Assembly (NCBI RefSeq): GCF_002831565.1
Contig: NZ_CP025096.1
Location: 6,997,014-7,061,013 of the forward strand
Origin: Spirosoma pollinicola
GTDB taxonomy: Bacteria > Bacteroidota > Bacteroidia > Cytophagales > Spirosomataceae
Reading direction: 5' to 3'
Length of the DNA: 64,000 bases
Shown here: positions 61,603-64,000 of the stretch, piece by piece
Position numbering within the stretch: position 1 is the stretch's first letter
Layout: every line of letters starts with the position of its first letter
The notes under the pieces: model-generated
What the model was told of the DNA's origin: nothing
What the model saw: the letters and a program-made list of their open reading frames with translations, nothing else
Databases searched by the model: none
Made by a program: the position numbers and the translations under genes

Positions 61603-61910
61603 TGCTAATGCCTATGAGCCAATATATGGTTGAATTTGATCTTCCGACCGTGATGGATGAAGGGTTCGAGAACCGGATACCAGCCCAGCGGCTCAAGGTG
61701 GAGGAGTTAATGGAAAAAGGGTTCTTGTTATCCTATTCGTTATCGATTGATCGTCAAAAATTGTGGTGCATCTTTAAGGCCGATTCGGAACTGGAAGTTA
61801 TGGAATCTATTTCAGAATTTCCGCTCATCAAATACATGACGCCCATGATAACGGAGCTTATGTTTCACAGCATGGTAGCCGCCCGAATTCCCCTCTTTTC
61901 TTTGAACTAG
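61602..61910 (+). CDS. Muconolactone isomerase/YCII-like small protein
   Basis: 102 residues, possibly 98 if the ATG at 61614 is used. The pattern Y-M-V-E-F-D-L-P ... I-P-A-Q-R-L-K-V-E-E-L-M-E-K-G-F-L-L-S-Y-S-L-S ... L-W-C-I-F-K-A-D-S-E-L-E-V-M-E-S-I-S-E-F-P-L matches the muconolactone delta-isomerase-like ferredoxin-fold family. Whether it isomerises a lactone is not proven. Overlaps the esterase stop by one base; a terminator follows. Confidence 0.82.
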   Translation: MLMPMSQYMVEFDLPTVMDEGFENRIPAQRLKVEELMEKGFLLSYSLSIDRQKLWCIFKADSELEVMESISEFPLIKYMTPMITELMFHSMVAARIPLFSLN

Positions 61911-61920
61911 ATTGACCCAA

Positions 61921-61948
61921 AAACCCTCTCAAAAAAGAGGGTTTTTTT
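61921..61948 (+). terminator. Intrinsic terminator after the dioxygenase-esterase-isomerase operon
   Basis: AAACCCTC (61921-61928) pairs with GAGGGTTT (61937-61944), then TTTT; 10 bp after the stop at 61910. Confidence 0.9.
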
Positions 61949-61962
61949 GTGCATGCAAATTG

Positions 61963-61970
61963 TACTTTTG
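61963..61970 (+). promoter_or_regulatory. Candidate -7 element for the barstar-like gene
   Basis: TACTTTTG fits TAnnTTTG and lies 133 bp before the ATG at 62104. The preceding T-run of the terminator makes a -33 TTTG call ambiguous. Confidence 0.45.
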
Positions 61971-62103
61971 CTAGTGCGTTTTACTAAAATCACTTAAGTC
62001 ACCAGGGTTTAAGTGGTTACATAGCATTACAACTGCTTGATTATCAGTTTCACGTGGAAACATTTTTTAGATTCCACAAGTACCGCTTTTTTATAAAAAA
62101 CAC

Positions 62104-62550
62104 ATGACACCCAACGTCCTTATCTGTCAATCTGAACGTGAGCTTGAAGCTCGATTTGCGACTGATTTTATAGCCCATATCGACGGAAAACACGCAACAA
62201 CGCTTCGTCATTTTTACGAGGAAATGGCTGATATAATTGAGATTCCCAATTTCACTTTTAACCTGGAAGCGCTCAACGATTCGCTCAATGACTTACAATG
62301 GCTGGAAGACGAACGGCTGATTTTGTATTTCACAAACACAAACGAGCTCATCAGCAAAGAGCGAGATCCAGCCAAATTGGGAAGTATTTTAAACGTCCTT
62401 GATGCTACAGCCGAAGACTGGAAATGGGTGGATGAGGAGGAAGATATTGATAAAAAGGAGATCGTAATTGTATTTGAAGACAGTCCGCGAATTCAAAAAA
62501 TGCTGGATAAAGAAGGCATAGCCTATTCGCAAATGTCGGAGTTGAAATGA
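62104..62550 (+). CDS. Barstar-like (RNase inhibitor family) protein
   Basis: 148 residues. The first about 75 fit the barstar fold: strand A-H-I-D-G-K, helix L-R-H-F-Y-E-E-M-A-D-I-I, P-N-F, then the family-specific N-L-E-A-L-N-D-S-L-N-D-L-Q-W-L-E-D. The about 60-residue C-terminal part (very acidic, E-E-E-D-I-D-K-K-E) is additional. Barstars bind and block barnase-type RNases; no barnase/toxin gene is next to it, so it may be an orphan immunity protein or have another partner. Next gene is mfd. Confidence 0.75.
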   Translation: MTPNVLICQSERELEARFATDFIAHIDGKHATTLRHFYEEMADIIEIPNFTFNLEALNDSLNDLQWLEDERLILYFTNTNELISKERDPAKLGSILNVLDATAEDWKWVDEEEDIDKKEIVIVFEDSPRIQKMLDKEGIAYSQMSELK

Positions 62551-62652
62551 ATGATTGACGCAACAAATTTCTAAAACTTGCTGTTACCCTAACTTGCCGC
62601 CGGAGTATCCTTCGAGCGGCTTTTCGTGCTTGACAAACAACCTGACTTTCGC

Positions 62653-64000
62653 TTGAAACCTGAAGAATTGATCGGTCTTTATACCGATGATAGTTTTATA
62701 AAACTGCTAACAGAACCGTTTAGCCGAAAGCCTTCCAAAGAGCCACAACGGTTGCAAATAAAGGGGTTGGCAGGAAGCCTGGATGCAGTACTTGCCTCGG
62801 TAATTTTCAAATCCGTCGGGGGGAATCATCTCTACATTTTAACCGATCGCGATGAGGCCGCTTACTTCTTCAATGACCTGCAAAATTTGTTGAGTCGTGA
62901 GGTACTGCTATTTCCGATGTCGTATAAGAAACCATATCAATACGAAGAAGTAGAAAATGCCAACGTTCTGATGCGGGCCGAAGTGCTGAACAAACTTAAC
63001 CCGGCACCTAAAGATGGCTTGTTGATGGTAGCTTATCCTGAGGCATTATCGGAGAAAGTTATCAACAAACGCTCCTTACAGGCCAACACATTAACAATAA
63101 GAGTAGGGGAGAAACTGGATACGCATTTTGTGTCGGAATTGCTTCAAACCTATGAATTCGAAAAGACAGACTTTGTATACGAAGCAGGTCAATTCTCCGT
63201 ACGCGGGGGTATTATCGATGTATTTTCGTTCGCTAGCGAATTCCCATTTCGGATCGATTTGTTTGGTGATGAGGTAGAGAGTATTCGCAAATTCAATCCG
63301 GAATCGCAACTTTCGACAGATCCGGTTGAGTTCATTAACATCATTCCAAATATCCAGACGAAGCTAACGCAGGAAACCCGGGAACCGTTTTTTGATTTTC
63401 TACCCGAGGCAACAACCATCTGGGCAAAAGACGTTGAGTTCACTCTGGAGATAATCGAAAAGTGCTTCGAGAAAGCTGAGCAAAACTTTGCGACAATCGT
63501 GGCCAGTAGTGGCGGTATTCAGGTGGTATCAGATCCAAACGCGTTGTTTGAAACCCGACGAACATTCCTGAACGAGTTAAAGCGTTTCCGAACAGTCGAG
63601 TTTGGGCGAAAATTTTACTTCAAGACAGAGGGTCGCCAGCAGTACAGTTCCAAACCTCAGCCGTCGTTTAACAAAGATTTTAAGCGGTTGATCGATACGC
63701 TGGGCGACAACCAAGCAAAAGGCTTTACGAATATTATTGCGGGTGAATCCTACAAGCAGCTGGACCGCCTGCGAACCATTTTCGAGGAGCTTGATCCCTT
63801 CATTAAATTCCAACCCATGAACATCGGTTTACGGGAAGGTTTCATGGATGAAGCCCTGAAAATTGCGTGTTTCACCGATCACCAGATCTTCGACAGGTAC
63901 TATAAATATCGAGTTCAGGACAAATTCTCGAAGTCAAAAGCTTTAACCTTACGGGAGCTAAAAACACTTCAACCGGGCGATTACGTTACGCACGTAGACT
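62653..64000 (+). CDS. mfd: Transcription-repair coupling factor, 5' part
   Basis: The frame is open to the window end (449 codons seen of about 1100 expected). The frame has no ATG at its head after the stop at 62590; TTG at 62653 (L-K-P-E-E-L-I-G-L-Y) aligns best with the usual N-terminus, GTG at 62626 is an alternative. The UvrB-like N-terminal module is visible: H-L-Y-I-L-T-D-R-D-E-A-A-Y-F-F-N-D-L, L-F-P-M-S-Y, F-V-Y-E-A-G-Q-F-S-V-R-G-G-I-I-D-V-F-S-F, F-R-I-D-L-F-G-D-E-V-E-S-I-R-K-F-N-P. The last residues (L-Q-P-G-D-Y-V-T-H-V-D) start the RNA-polymerase-interaction domain. Mfd removes stalled RNA polymerase at lesions and recruits UvrA. Confidence 0.93.
   Translation, partial: MKPEELIGLYTDDSFIKLLTEPFSRKPSKEPQRLQIKGLAGSLDAVLASVIFKSVGGNHLYILTDRDEAAYFFNDLQNLLSREVLLFPMSYKKPYQYEEVENANVLMRAEVLNKLNPAPKDGLLMVAYPEALSEKVINKRSLQANTLTIRVGEKLDTHFVSELLQTYEFEKTDFVYEAGQFSVRGGIIDVFSFASEFPFRIDLFGDEVESIRKFNPESQLSTDPVEFINIIPNIQTKLTQETREPFFDFLPEATTIWAKDVEFTLEIIEKCFEKAEQNFATIVASSGGIQVVSDPNALFETRRTFLNELKRFRTVEFGRKFYFKTEGRQQYSSKPQPSFNKDFKRLIDTLGDNQAKGFTNIIAGESYKQLDRLRTIFEELDPFIKFQPMNIGLREGFMDEALKIACFTDHQIFDRYYKYRVQDKFSKSKALTLRELKTLQPGDYVTHVD

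Overview
The window looks like a chromosomal segment of a Bacteroidota bacterium, most likely a Cytophagales/Spirosoma-type organism. The signs are a DUF4249 protein, a type IX secretion (T9SS) C-terminal sorting domain, a BipA/TypA, RecF and Mfd of the Bacteroidota kind, A-rich rather than Shine-Dalgarno leaders, and several TAnnTTTG elements of the kind used as the -7 box by the primary sigma factor of this phylum. Genus assignment is inference from gene content. No rRNA, tRNA, CRISPR array, prophage or insertion sequence was recognised.

Layout. 1-12.6 kb: the 3' end of a DUF4249 gene, a secreted T9SS metalloprotease-like protein, MsrB, RecQ, a CBM9-like protein, a lipoprotein plus metallophosphoesterase pair, a dienelactone hydrolase, two Gly/Tyr/Pro-rich secreted proteins, a gamma-glutamylcyclotransferase-like protein and a tiny basic secreted protein. 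12.6-14.7 kb: typA/bipA with its promoter and terminator. 14.9-21.8 kb: a minus-strand cell-envelope island led by an ECF sigma factor and a probable dual-membrane-spanning anti-sigma factor, followed by a Cys-rich lipoprotein, a serpin, two small lipoproteins, an LVIVD-repeat lipoprotein and an outer-membrane barrel. 22-29 kb: carbohydrate and redox genes (Tat-exported TIM-barrel isomerase, a 1020-residue cytochrome/HEAT protein, cyclophilin, a cytochrome c-PQQ dehydrogenase). 29-35 kb: a 2039-residue alpha-2-macroglobulin.

35-43.8 kb: RidA, a small holin-like membrane protein, then the complete tryptophan operon trpEGDCFBA followed by hisIE, all on the minus strand. Upstream of trpE an 18-residue leader peptide with three consecutive Trp codons, an intrinsic terminator, and a complementary segment that could form the antiterminator together make a classical ribosome-stalling attenuator. 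43.8-50 kb: alpha/beta hydrolase plus GH1-type glycosidase, GMC oxidoreductase plus its gluconate-dehydrogenase-subunit-3-like partner, an SDR and a DUF2141 protein. 50.2-57.2 kb: a TetR-TolC-adaptor-RND efflux operon with a candidate TetR operator over its promoter. 57.4-64 kb: recF, divergent pdhA, a VOC dioxygenase, an esterase, a muconolactone-isomerase-like protein, a barstar-like protein and the 5' part of mfd, which runs off the window.

Two features stand out. The sigma/anti-sigma/serpin island has a near-identical 21-base motif (18/21) upstream of both the sigma gene and the serpin gene, suggesting one autoregulated envelope-stress or anti-protease regulon. The intergenic spaces also carry many long, nearly perfect inverted repeats, several built of nested small palindromes and sharing conserved ends (CTGGCGC...GCGCCAG and TAACGCGG...CCGCGTTA), some sitting exactly on the stop codons of neighbouring genes. 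All calls were made by eye from the sequence; no database search was run.
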